DNA of 6,709 nt. Source: an uncultured Treponema sp. (GTDB taxonomy: Bacteria; Spirochaetota; Spirochaetia; Treponematales; Treponemataceae). The position numbers and the translations under genes were made by a program. Every line of letters begins with the position of its first letter. Position 1 is the stretch's first letter. The notes beneath the pieces are model-generated. The model ran no database searches. It saw only the letters and a program-made list of their open reading frames with translations, and was not told the DNA's origin. Shown here piece after piece: positions 1 through 6,370 of the stretch. Where the stretch lies: positions 1-6,709 of the forward strand of contig CALDID010000145.1 in NCBI GenBank assembly GCA_937901865.1. The letters run 5' to 3'.

Positions 1-797
1 ATAAATTCCTCAATATCAGGCATTTTTGCTTTGATTTTTGGAATAAAAGTTCTTAAAACCTCATTACAATCACTATATTCAGCATTTTGTATCAAATGAT
101 ATGGATTTATCCGTTTGCTTTTTAGAGTAAATACACATGTTTTTGCCTCATAAGATTCTTTTTTGAATAAATGTGAATCTAAAATGACAGTTTTTATTTT
201 TTCATCATCCCATTTGTTATTAAAAGCATTTCCATTGTCATAAACTGGTGCAAGAGAAAAAGTCTTATCAGAATGAAGTATTATTCCCCAATTCCCATTA
301 TTTCTGTCAGGATTTCCAATAAAAGCGTCAATGATGAACATTTGCCAAAATCTGTTCATCACAAGTGGTATTTTTTTCAAAAAATCATGCTGCTCAATAG
401 TAAGCAGAATTTCTTTCAAATCTGTTCCTGTTCCGTTTGTGATTTCTCCATTTGAATCTACAAAATGAGGTGTAAAAGTAACTTTTAGTTGAGCGAATTC
501 ATAAAGGTGGTCTGTGTCACTCAAAAAGTCTTCACAAGCAACAACAATTTTTCCATCTTTCTTTCCAAGAATAGTTTTATGAACAGGGATATCCAACATA
601 TCATAAATATGAGAGCCAATATATTCACTCAATGGGCTATTAGTGTAGCTGATTGCTACATTTTGCATTTTCGATGTGCTTCCAGGAAACTTTACAAGAT
701 AATTTTTTCCATTATATATAATGCCATTTTTTCTTCCAGCACTTCCTCCGTAAACACGAAGGCTTTGCAAGCAATCAGTAAAATCAATCATATCCAT
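1..797 (-). CDS. CtkA/HipA-like serine/threonine kinase, C-terminus cut by window edge
   Basis: 265 codons read without a stop from an ATG at 797 to the left edge; an in-frame ATG at 791 is the alternative start. Visible kinase features: a glycine-rich loop YGGSAG (residues 16-21); a candidate ATP-binding lysine in YLVKFP (33-38, K36); a helix typical of HipA relatives, SEYIGSHIYDMLDIPV (57-72); the catalytic-loop block DAFIGNPDRNNGNWG (157-171); and the metal-binding block LAPVYDNGNAF (182-192, D187). These match the HipA-like fold of the CtkA type, known from Helicobacter pylori as a secreted or self-phosphorylating Ser/Thr kinase of roughly 320 residues, so perhaps 40-60 residues are missing here. 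No HipB-type DNA-binding antitoxin is adjacent. Instead the gene follows a small acidic protein with one base between stop and start, so the two are probably translated together. Target and toxicity are unknown. The family call is firm; the role as toxin or effector is inference. Confidence 0.88.
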   Translation of the reverse strand, partial: MDMIDFTDCLQSLRVYGGSAGRKNGIIYNGKNYLVKFPGSTSKMQNVAISYTNSPLSEYIGSHIYDMLDIPVHKTILGKKDGKIVVACEDFLSDTDHLYEFAQLKVTFTPHFVDSNGEITNGTGTDLKEILLTIEQHDFLKKIPLVMNRFWQMFIIDAFIGNPDRNNGNWGIILHSDKTFSLAPVYDNGNAFNNKWDDEKIKTVILDSHLFKKESYEAKTCVFTLKSKRINPYHLIQNAEYSDCNEVLRTFIPKIKAKMPDIEEF

Positions 798-798
798 A

Positions 799-1035
799 TC
801 ACACAATCCCGTATTTTCTTTGTATGAGTTTAAACATTTCACCATCAATCGTACCGTTTGCGTAAAAAGCCTTTATGGACGGCACAGAGTTTTCCAAAGT
901 GATACCAAAATTGAACCAGTCACCATCGTCATAATAGCGTTGCAAATCCGAAAAATCATCTTTGAGCATTTGAGGAAGTTTTGAAGACTCTAATGTAATT
1001 GTTCTATCTATATACATATATCTAATGATACTCAA
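799..1035 (-). CDS. small conserved-looking protein paired with CtkA/HipA-like kinase
   Basis: A 78-residue acidic protein from a TTG at 1035. An in-frame ATG at 1017 (MYIDRTITLESS...) is an equally reasonable start; neither has a strong ribosome-binding site. Its TGA stop is separated by one base from the ATG of the downstream kinase (TGATATG), which argues for a two-gene operon with coupled translation. The middle is rich in charged and aromatic residues (LPQMLKDDFSDLQRYYDDGDW) and the end is basic (LIQRKYGIV). It has no helix-turn-helix, signal peptide or membrane segment. I recall similar small proteins preceding CtkA-like kinase genes, but cannot name a family with certainty. A partner, antitoxin or adaptor role for the kinase is inferred from position only. 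It starts 42 bases after the capsule gene stop, so it may be read through from that operon. Confidence 0.75.
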   Translation of the reverse strand: MSIIRYMYIDRTITLESSKLPQMLKDDFSDLQRYYDDGDWFNFGITLENSVPSIKAFYANGTIDGEMFKLIQRKYGIV

Positions 1036-1077
1036 TTTGTTTTCTTTTGACTATATATAAATACAGTATATTAAATT

Positions 1078-2013
1078 TTATTCTTTCGTCGCGTTTTTTA
1101 GCAAAAAATCATAGAATGTATATAGACTTTCATTGTTCATAGGCTTTTGAGCTTTCCAATTCAGTTTGTGGAAATCCGACATGCTTTCAATCTGAGAGAA
1201 ACGCTTTTTGCTATAAGGCGCAAAAAACTCAAACTGCAACACGTGTGGAGAAGTGTTAGGAAACGACGGAACATTTTTCCATTCGTCAGAATAAACTTCT
1301 GTGGCAAATGCAAAGAAAATATGAAATATATAATAATTCACAACAGTTTTCTCGGTTTTCCAATACTCAAAAAGTAGTTCACGTGTTTTACCAATGATTT
1401 TCTCTGCTTTTGCGGCTCTCAAAAGCCAGTTTGATGCAACAATAGGATTTATATCGTTTCGAGTGAGATTTATGTTTTTGTAAGCGAATAAATTTGAGTT
1501 AGCAATATAGCTTGGAACATTCTTACAAGAACAAAACACTGTTGAATCAAGCCAAAGTCCGCCATATAGATATAAAAGTTCAATTCTCAAAATATCAGAG
1601 AAATGAGCCCTTGAAATAAAGCCTCTTTTGTATTTTTGCAAAATGTAATCAGGAAGTGTGACGAAATCACCAAAATTTTCATCGGTTATAACAGTGATAT
1701 TATCTTTTCCAAAAACAGCTCTCATTCTGTCTATGCAGACTTTCACAAGTGCGGGCGCATTTTCTTCTCCCTGAAACCAACATGTCCAAACATGAAAAGT
1801 TTCTTCTGCTGAAAAAGGAGCAGAAGTATTATCTTTGATAAGAAATTTTGAGTATCGTTTTTTGAGTTTATAATATGCTTGCGATTTCTTGTATTCTGAA
1901 AATACATTTTTGTTTTTAATCAGTCGAAGCATGATTTTATCATGCAGGTGAGAAAAGAATTCACCATTTTTTGCTTTTTGGATGGCAGTTTGTAATTTAT
2001 GAAAAAAAGACAC
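1078..2013 (-). CDS. capsular polysaccharide synthesis glycosyltransferase (Caps_synth family)
   Basis: A complete 311-residue protein from a GTG start at 2013, chosen because AGAGG lies 8 bases upstream. After a basic, helical N-terminal region (about 1-60) comes the family signature VWTCWFQGEENAP (75-87). The sugar-nucleotide and metal-binding core follows: a RAHFSDILR segment (135-143), then LLYLYGGLWLDSTVF (146-160), where the Asp after GGLWL is the DXD-like residue. This matches the capsular polysaccharide synthesis family (Caps_synth; GT32-like Gly-Gly-hydrophobic-Asp core), whose members transfer a sugar to a growing surface glycan in the cytoplasm. Donor and acceptor cannot be read from sequence. 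It starts 12 bases after the AlbA-type gene and may share its transcript. Codons 18-27 are one copy of a 31-bp direct repeat whose other copy lies beyond the AlbA gene. Despite that, the reading frame looks intact. Confidence 0.87.
   Translation of the reverse strand: MSFFHKLQTAIQKAKNGEFFSHLHDKIMLRLIKNKNVFSEYKKSQAYYKLKKRYSKFLIKDNTSAPFSAEETFHVWTCWFQGEENAPALVKVCIDRMRAVFGKDNITVITDENFGDFVTLPDYILQKYKRGFISRAHFSDILRIELLYLYGGLWLDSTVFCSCKNVPSYIANSNLFAYKNINLTRNDINPIVASNWLLRAAKAEKIIGKTRELLFEYWKTEKTVVNYYIFHIFFAFATEVYSDEWKNVPSFPNTSPHVLQFEFFAPYSKKRFSQIESMSDFHKLNWKAQKPMNNESLYTFYDFLLKNATKE
1932..1962. repeat. 31-bp direct repeat, copy A (inside capsule gene)
   Basis: Matches 3452-3482 at 30 of 31 positions; the only difference is c at 1945 versus t at 3465. 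Here it encodes residues 18-27 of the capsule glycosyltransferase, plus one base of codon 28. The mismatch is synonymous in that frame (Leu CTG versus CTA), which suggests that both copies descend from capsule-gene coding sequence. The two copies are 1520 bases apart in the same orientation and enclose the whole AlbA-type gene. Each has GAATTC on its minus-strand 5' side. Confidence 0.85.
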
Positions 2014-2023
2014 AATAAATACC
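2014..2023 (-). promoter_or_regulatory. ribosome-binding site fixing GTG start of capsule gene
   Basis: The minus strand reads AATAAGAGGTATTTATT and then GTG. AGAGG is 8 bases before the start codon and directly follows the TAA stop of the AlbA-type gene, so the two genes are probably translationally linked. The nearest in-frame ATG is codon 28 and has no such site. Confidence 0.65.
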
Positions 2024-2025
2024 TC

Positions 2026-3399
2026 TTATTCCTCGTTTACTTTCCAATAACCTTTTTTTGTTGAGCCAATATGTTCTACTTTGCCCTTCAAATTTGCAAT
2101 TTGCTTCAAAACAGCACGCTTTGATATACCAATCTTATCTGCAATCTCCTGAGTTGTGATACTTGGCTTTTCTTTCATAAAGAAAAGTATTTTTTGAGCA
2201 GTAGTCAATGAACTTTCTGGTGAACTTTCTGGTGAACTTTCATCATTATTTGTAATGTTCCATTTTTCTGCAAGCTTTATATATTTTTCACTTGCATTAC
2301 ACTGCACAACAATTCCGCCAGAATTTTCTTCTGGAATTGGCAAAACTGCGTCCTGCGCTTTGCAATATTGTGCAATGTTATAATATCCGCGTCCCCAAGA
2401 CTCAATAGAACCACACTTAAAGAAAACGCTTGCAATATTTGGATTGCGTGGCACAGAAAAATGCGTTTCATAAAGATTTTCTACTTTTATTTGTTCTGGC
2501 ATTGCTCCAATGTTCCAAATCAAAATCTTTGAAGGATAAACTTTTATCTGAATCGGGTATGGCTGCATATAATCTTTATGAATAACGGCATTAAGCAAAA
2601 GTTCTCTAAACGCATCTATCGGGAAAAAATATGTTTCTCGCCTGTAAATACCGTCATAATCGATGAGAGCTTTCATATATTTCGTGTAAATCAAATCAAG
2701 GGCTTCATCAACTTGATTTATAAGAGCTCCGTGAATTTCGTCTTGAAAAACAATATCTGCATCTGTCTGGAAATATGCAATTTTTATGTATGCACCAGAA
2801 CAAAATTTTTCAGGGTTATCATAAAAACACATCATCGCGGCTCGTGTGAGATATTCATTTTCATAGCCCAAAAGATTTCTAATCAAAGTTTCGCTTGAAA
2901 CATCAAGTGCCTCTTTTGTATAACGCTCTCTCATTATCGCTTTTTGCTTGAATCTCTCGATTGCCTTTTTATCCAAATCTTCTGATTTTATGTATGGAAC
3001 GGGAATACTATCCCATGTTCGACCTTGCACTGAAAGAATTAGTTTGTCAAGTTCAAGACCTGATATTTTCTGAAGAGTGGAGCCTATTCTTTTGTAATAC
3101 TTTCCGTGATAACTTACAGGAAAAGGATATTTTTCAACACCAATCTCAAAATACTTCAAAGTTTTGTCAGATAAAAGATTTACCTCACAGAGCAATCCCA
3201 TTGTATGACGTATTTTGTTTGGAATATCTTCCGTGAGTTTATGAAAATCTTCTATTCCACAGACTTCTCCGTTGTCTTTTACACCAATATAGAGTTTCCC
3301 TCCGTTAGAATTTGCAAATGCACAAATCCATTTGAGGTATTCGTCTCGCCAAGACTGTTTGAATTCTATATCCTGATTTTCATTTTTCTGTAAAAACAT
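2026..3399 (-). CDS. AlbA-domain ATP-binding regulator with winged-helix C-terminus
   Basis: 457 residues from the ATG at 3399, chosen over a TTG 48 bases upstream because GGAG lies 8 bases before this ATG and family members begin near this point. Order of parts: an AlbA_2 (Schlafen-type) domain, about 8-120, with IEFKQSWRDEYLKW and the NSNGGKLYIGV block (30-40); a middle region, 130-255; an ATPase segment of the divergent AAA-4/GHKL type with AFRELLLNAVIHKDY (263-277), RNPNIASVFFKCG (318-330) and IESWGRGYYNIAQ (332-344); a repetitive linker ESSPESSPESS (387-397); and a winged helix with TTQEIADKIGISKRAVLKQI (415-434). Such proteins are annotated as ATP-binding or putative transcriptional regulators and are frequent in mobile or accessory DNA; their biochemical role is poorly known. 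Nucleic-acid binding is inferred from the AlbA and winged-helix parts. The gene has its own promoter and is bracketed by a 31-bp direct repeat, which marks it as separate cargo within the polysaccharide locus. Confidence 0.88.
   Translation of the reverse strand: MFLQKNENQDIEFKQSWRDEYLKWICAFANSNGGKLYIGVKDNGEVCGIEDFHKLTEDIPNKIRHTMGLLCEVNLLSDKTLKYFEIGVEKYPFPVSYHGKYYKRIGSTLQKISGLELDKLILSVQGRTWDSIPVPYIKSEDLDKKAIERFKQKAIMRERYTKEALDVSSETLIRNLLGYENEYLTRAAMMCFYDNPEKFCSGAYIKIAYFQTDADIVFQDEIHGALINQVDEALDLIYTKYMKALIDYDGIYRRETYFFPIDAFRELLLNAVIHKDYMQPYPIQIKVYPSKILIWNIGAMPEQIKVENLYETHFSVPRNPNIASVFFKCGSIESWGRGYYNIAQYCKAQDAVLPIPEENSGGIVVQCNASEKYIKLAEKWNITNNDESSPESSPESSLTTAQKILFFMKEKPSITTQEIADKIGISKRAVLKQIANLKGKVEHIGSTKKGYWKVNEE
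2209..2241 (-). repeat. 12-bp tandem repeat, about 2.75 copies, in regulator linker
   Basis: On the plus strand the unit tgaactttctgg occurs twice in full, followed by nine bases of a third copy. It encodes the repeated Ser-Ser-Pro-Glu tetrapeptide joining the ATPase part to the winged helix. Since 12 is a multiple of three, copy-number change by slippage would lengthen or shorten the linker without breaking the frame. Confidence 0.85.
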
Positions 3400-3406
3400 T
3401 GGTATA

Positions 3407-3447
3407 ACTCCGTAACGAAGAGTATAGCATAAAAAACTATTTTTCAA
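3407..3447 (-). promoter_or_regulatory. candidate sigma70-type promoter and RBS of AlbA regulator
   Basis: The minus strand carries an extended -10 box, TGCTATACT (3421-3429), with TTGAAA at 3442-3447 as a -35 box. The spacing is 15 bases, short, but the TGn extension can compensate. Transcription would begin near 3414, followed almost at once by GGAGT (3407-3411) and the ATG at 3399. The element starts just past the 31-bp repeat, so the gene appears to have moved with its own promoter. No mapping data support this; it rests on motif match and position. Confidence 0.45.
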
Positions 3448-3451
3448 ATCC

Positions 3452-3482
3452 TGATTTTATCATGTAGGTGAGAAAAGAATTC
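3452..3482. repeat. 31-bp direct repeat, copy B (end of truncated ATPase gene)
   Basis: This is the second copy of the sequence at 1932-1962, with one mismatch. Read in the frame of the AAA ATPase fragment it supplies the last codons and the TGA (ending RILFSPT), not the Glu-Phe-Phe-Ser frame of the capsule gene. That frame change, together with the loss of the rest of the ATPase, marks this as a recombination joint. Confidence 0.85.
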
Positions 3483-3762
3483 TGCTTTCTTTTTTATCAG
3501 TTGTAAGAGAAAATCTTATAGGTTTTTCATAATTCAGATTATGAAAAGCTGTTAAAATGTCATTGTTAAAAAGTCTTCTCGCTGTATTTATTTGATTAAG
3601 AAGCATTCCGTTCGGAAGTCCTAAACAAAATTGGATTGATTCAATAAAAGAACTCTTTCCGCAGTTATTCTCACCTAAAATCAAATTAAACTGCTTAAAA
3701 CCAGAAATGGATAACTCATTTATTGAACGAAAATTTGATATACTAACAGTAGTTATATTCAT
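3460..3762 (-). pseudogene. AAA ATPase (RecF/OLD-like), N-terminal fragment
   Basis: 100 codons from an ATG at 3762, preceded by a weak AGAGA. The N-terminus is that of SMC/RecF-like AAA ATPases: a VSISNFRSINELSI strand-loop (6-20), FNLILGENNCGKSS (25-38) containing the Walker A motif G30-ENNC-GKSS, then FIESIQFCLGLP. The Walker B, signature and switch regions, normally a further 250 or more residues, are absent. The protein stops inside copy B of the 31-bp repeat, whose other copy belongs to the capsule gene, so the 3' part was lost or replaced by recombination. Full-length relatives act in DNA repair, phage defence or alongside nuclease partners; this fragment could at most bind nucleotide poorly and is best treated as a remnant. 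GC content is visibly lower than in the glycosyltransferase genes to its right. Confidence 0.8.
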
Positions 3763-4008
3763 ATATATTCTCTATGCACTGCAAAATAAATACTTATGCT
3801 AACAGTAACTGAGATATTCTATAAAATATCATCAAAACTGCCATAATTATATAAAATTTTTCATCTACCTGCAACATGTTGAAATTAAATTATGAAATTA
3901 CATCACGAGGTTTTCTAAAATCTGCATAATTTTTTAGATGTAGTGTGTTCAACAGCTTCTTTAAATGCCATTTTATTTTTGAAAGACCTGTTAATTTATG
4001 CGAAAGTT
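3763..4008. other. gene-poor stretch between two gene remnants
   Basis: About 250 very AT-rich bases with no intact gene. The minus strand holds only short open pieces, for example an 18-codon reading MAFKEAVEHTTSKKLCRF and an overlapping one ending KNYADFRKPRDVIS, both near 3890-3990. They resemble coding debris but are too short to assign. A short AT hairpin (GATATT, 6-base loop, AATATC) lies at 3813-3830. It also contains the candidate promoter listed separately. No terminator or RNA gene is recognisable. Confidence 0.6.
3846..3874 (-). promoter_or_regulatory. candidate promoter upstream of ATPase fragment
   Basis: On the minus strand TTGCAG (3869-3874) and a perfect TATAAT (3846-3851) are separated by 17 bases, the preferred sigma70-type spacing. 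The predicted start near 3839 leaves a leader of about 75 bases before the ATG at 3762. TATAAT is common by chance in such AT-rich DNA and the -35 box matches only at TTG, so this is tentative. Confidence 0.35.
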
Positions 4009-4239
4009 TCAAATTTTTTCCAGTACATTGTTTGCAAGAATTGCCTTAAAAGACTTTTCAAAGGCTTGTTTTGTGTACAATTCTGAGCGTAAAACGGTAT
4101 TTTTTCGCAATTCATTTATTCTATCAGGATTTTTTACGAGATTTTCTGTAAGCGACACAAGTTCTTCGATATTATTCCACTTAAAGCCGCAAGATTCTTT
4201 TGCGTTGTAGACCCATTTCATTCCGAGTGTGCTGAACAA
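4009..4239 (-). pseudogene. C-terminal remnant of a probable glycosyltransferase
   Basis: The frame reads about 76 residues from a TTG at 4239 with no ribosome-binding site. It stays open upstream into the end of the HtrL-type gene, so no start is convincing. The part KWVYNAKESCGFKWNNIEELVSLTENLVKNPDRINELRKN looks like the tail of a GT-B glycosyltransferase, where an '(I/V)EEL...L..L..(N/D)P.....L..N' helix pair follows the nucleotide-sugar site. All catalytic parts are absent. It directly follows the HtrL-type gene on the same strand, as a third glycosyltransferase of the cluster would, so I read it as what is left after a deletion. The exact left and right ends of the homologous piece cannot be fixed by eye, and the family assignment is inference from this tail alone. 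Confidence 0.55.
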
Positions 4240-4282
4240 AATAATAGAACTGCAAATGCAAAGAAGCGCACATATAGATGAA

Positions 4283-5239
4283 TTAAGATGAATACCATTG
4301 TGAAGAAAGCTCCCAAATCCGTTTTTGGTAATCCTTTTTATGACTCTGCTTCTTTTTAAAAAAAGTCCTCTTTATTTTTCCAAGTACTTTCCTAACTAAT
4401 GATTTTTTTTGCTCTGCTGTTGGAGGACGTACGGTCAAATGTTCTCCCCCTAAATATTTTTTAAGTGGCAAAAACCAATCAGCTTCGTAAAGTTCAAATA
4501 ATTCGGGATGCAGATGATATGACATGAGCAAAAGCTGCTGGTCATCATCAATACAATCCAATGAGATTAATGATAGCATTGCTGCTTTTGTCATTTCCCA
4601 AAGAGATTTGCACAGCACGCACGGCATGATTATTACAGGTCCTGCAATCGTATCGAACTGGTATTGCAGGGCAAGTCCTGCATGAACAGTGTCAGGATTC
4701 CATTTCCGAGGCAAATAGAAAAGATTGATTTTGCTGGATTCTATTTTTGATTCAATATAAAAATCAAATTCATCTGCATGCAAAAATTTTTCCCCGCCAT
4801 GATTGAAGCCAAAATCAAACCAGCAAACATCAGCTTTTAACAGCCCTTTGGCAAAGGCATCGTTCATGCACCAGTATTTCATCAGCATAATGTAGTCATA
4901 ATCGGCACGGTTGGAAACTTCTTCATCCCAGTAGCGGAAGTTGTGAAAATCTGCATTTTTTTCAATAGAGAGCATTTTTGAAAAAATATCTTTTTCCACA
5001 GAAAAAATATTGTCGATTTCAATGACAATGGTTTCCTTTTCCCTGCCATACTTTGCTCTGATGGATTTTATCCGCTCTGCATATTCTGATTGAGTGTAGA
5101 CAATCACTGTGTTTTTTATTCTTGCCCAAAAGTCAAAATAGTCCATATATTTTTGAACAGAACGAGGTTCACAGCGTACGATATTGAAATCTCCGCGTCC
5201 AATGTCGAAAAAAGCCGTTACGATTGTTGTTTCTTTCAC
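4283..5239 (-). CDS. WlaTC/HtrL (YibB)-family glycosyltransferase
   Basis: 318 residues from a GTG at 5239, chosen because AGGAG lies 8 bases upstream, inside the last codons of the preceding gene. The family hallmarks are in order: an N-terminal TTIVTAFFDIGRGDF (4-18); YFDFWARIKNTVIVYT (34-49); DYIMLMKYWCMNDA (115-128); the putative active-site block WFDFGFNHGGEKF (140-152) with D142; and DDDQQLLL (231-238). The C-terminal tail (284-303) is strongly basic (LGKIKRTFFKKKQSHKK), possibly a membrane-surface contact. Members of the HtrL_YibB/WlaTC family occur in lipopolysaccharide and capsule clusters; a glycosyltransferase role is generally assigned, but donor and acceptor sugars are unknown here. 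It is translationally coupled to the GT4 gene and was probably followed by the glycosyltransferase now reduced to a remnant. GC content is near 38-40 percent, higher than in the genes to its left. Confidence 0.88.
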   Translation of the reverse strand: MKETTIVTAFFDIGRGDFNIVRCEPRSVQKYMDYFDFWARIKNTVIVYTQSEYAERIKSIRAKYGREKETIVIEIDNIFSVEKDIFSKMLSIEKNADFHNFRYWDEEVSNRADYDYIMLMKYWCMNDAFAKGLLKADVCWFDFGFNHGGEKFLHADEFDFYIESKIESSKINLFYLPRKWNPDTVHAGLALQYQFDTIAGPVIIMPCVLCKSLWEMTKAAMLSLISLDCIDDDQQLLLMSYHLHPELFELYEADWFLPLKKYLGGEHLTVRPPTAEQKKSLVRKVLGKIKRTFFKKKQSHKKDYQKRIWELSSQWYSS

Positions 5240-5252
5240 CGTTTATTCTCCT
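5240..5252 (-). promoter_or_regulatory. ribosome-binding site within the end of GT4, for HtrL-type gene
   Basis: The minus strand reads GCAGGAGAATAAACG and then GTG. AGGAG covers the Gly-Glu codons just before the GT4 TAA stop and sits 8 bases before the GTG, so ribosomes finishing GT4 are placed to start the next gene. This supports the GTG start and an operon. Confidence 0.75.
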
Positions 5253-6370
5253 GCTATTGCCTTGTAGATATTTTCTGCACATTCAGTCCATGAAATCGAA
5301 TTTATGCTTTCAGTTTTTGGATGTTCATTTTTTTTATACAGGCTAATCCAGCTTTCAATGGCACTTGCAAGCTCCCCAGGCCTGAAACCGTCAAAATAAA
5401 ATGCACCGTTTTCTGCCACTTCCCTGAAAACAGCAATGTTTCGAATTATCAGGGGCTTGCTGTATGATGCGGCTTCTGTAATTGCTAATCCGAATCCCTC
5501 TGCCTCACTTGCAAATATTACGGCATCCGTGCTTTCGTATAATTTCTGCAGTTCCTCGTCACTTATTCCCTGCGAAAACCAAAAAAGCTTTTTGTTGAGC
5601 TGCTTATTTTTTCTTATGACTTTTGCATCCTTTTGATTCTCATGAACAGTTCTGCCAACAATGGTCAGGGTTACATCATAATTTCTCCTCCAAAGGATAT
5701 CAAAAGCTTTGACCGCCTGTGGATACCTTTTTCTTGGAGAAATCGTGCTTACCATTAAAAAACGTATAGGCCTTTTCTTTGTGTCTTTCTTTTCATCTGA
5801 CGAAAAATTCTTTTTTATACAATCGCTGCCCAAATGCGTAAAAGAAAACGAGATATTCTGCCGTGTTTGTATTTTTGAATTTTGTTGAATATAATCTTTG
5901 ATGTCATTCATAACAAAATTTGAATTTGCAATGATGCCGTCGCTAAGACGAAGCGCGGCGTCCACAAAATTTTTGAAGCGTCTGACATTTATTGTTGAAT
6001 ATTTTCGGAAACGAATAGGAATTAAATCGTGTATGAAAGTAAAAATTTTTATTCCATTTTCAGACAGCATATGTATGTAGTTTTCATACGCAGGCAACAG
6101 CAGCTCGATGTCCAGAAACAAAACTATATCCGATGCAATAAATTTTACAGTGCGACTGTTGTCACAATAGCACAATCCGTTTTTATCATCAAAATATACA
6201 GAATGGACATTCCCGTGTTTTTGCAATTCATCAGTAACCCTTCGTATAACTTGATTTATTCCGCCCTTTTGATGCCGCTTATAATAATTTGTGCAGGATA
6301 TAAAAATGTTTCCTGTCCCCCTGTCGGTATCCTTTATGTCTGAAAAAGAAACATTTTTATATTTAGGCAA
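5243..6370 (-). CDS. GT4-family glycosyltransferase, 5' end doubtful or truncated
   Basis: 375 residues if read from a TTG at 6370, which has no visible ribosome-binding site. The frame stays open to 6448 but holds no ATG, GTG or other TTG upstream. Features: an N-terminal Rossmann part starting at GNIFISCTNYYKRHQKGGINQ (20-40); TFIHDLIP (111-118); HLGSD (179-183); the start of the second domain, RFLMVSTISPRKRYPQAVKAF (203-223); and the nucleotide-sugar and catalytic block ASEAEGFGLAITEAASYSKP (287-306), with the EX7E pair E291 and E299. This is a GT-B retaining glycosyltransferase of family 4, presumably adding a hexose or similar sugar to a surface glycan. The core is complete; what is missing is a proper start. 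GC drops sharply just upstream and an opposite-strand frame begins, so the original start was probably lost in a rearrangement. Expression would then need a fused or TTG start. Confidence 0.82.
   Translation of the reverse strand: MPKYKNVSFSDIKDTDRGTGNIFISCTNYYKRHQKGGINQVIRRVTDELQKHGNVHSVYFDDKNGLCYCDNSRTVKFIASDIVLFLDIELLLPAYENYIHMLSENGIKIFTFIHDLIPIRFRKYSTINVRRFKNFVDAALRLSDGIIANSNFVMNDIKDYIQQNSKIQTRQNISFSFTHLGSDCIKKNFSSDEKKDTKKRPIRFLMVSTISPRKRYPQAVKAFDILWRRNYDVTLTIVGRTVHENQKDAKVIRKNKQLNKKLFWFSQGISDEELQKLYESTDAVIFASEAEGFGLAITEAASYSKPLIIRNIAVFREVAENGAFYFDGFRPGELASAIESWISLYKKNEHPKTESINSISWTECAENIYKAIAGE

Noticed and set aside
489..827. Plus-strand open frame of 112 codons
   Set aside because: Antisense to the CtkA/HipA-like kinase, which carries conserved catalytic motifs. 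A low-complexity shadow.
1036..1077. AT-rich near-palindrome (aatacagtatatt) before the small partner gene as an operator
   Set aside because: Imperfect and short, in DNA made almost only of A and T. No repressor gene is nearby to bind it.
2578..2898. Plus-strand open frame of 106 codons
   Set aside because: Lies wholly inside the AlbA regulator on the other strand, whose motifs are clear. No family features and no ribosome-binding site.
2026..3482. Insertion sequence or transposon between the 31-bp repeats
   Set aside because: No transposase, no terminal inverted repeats found. The repeat copies are capsule-gene coding sequence and far longer than usual target-site duplications.
3813..3830. 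Hairpin GATATT-loop-AATATC as a terminator
   Set aside because: The stem is six weak A/T-dominated pairs with no following T run on the relevant strand.
3794..3877. 27-codon minus-strand frame (MLQVDEKFYIIMAVLMIFYR...) resembling a small hydrophobic toxin peptide
   Set aside because: No ribosome-binding site. Overlaps the candidate promoter, and short hydrophobic frames are common in AT-rich DNA.
1309..4263. 14-base match gcaaatgcaaagaa near 1309 and near 4252
   Set aside because: A match of this length is expected by chance in AT-rich DNA of this size, and similarity does not extend beyond it.
6029..6343. Plus-strand open frame of 104 codons near the GT4 5' end
   Set aside because: Antisense to the conserved GT4 N-terminal domain and not in frame with the AT-rich plus-strand frame at the right edge.
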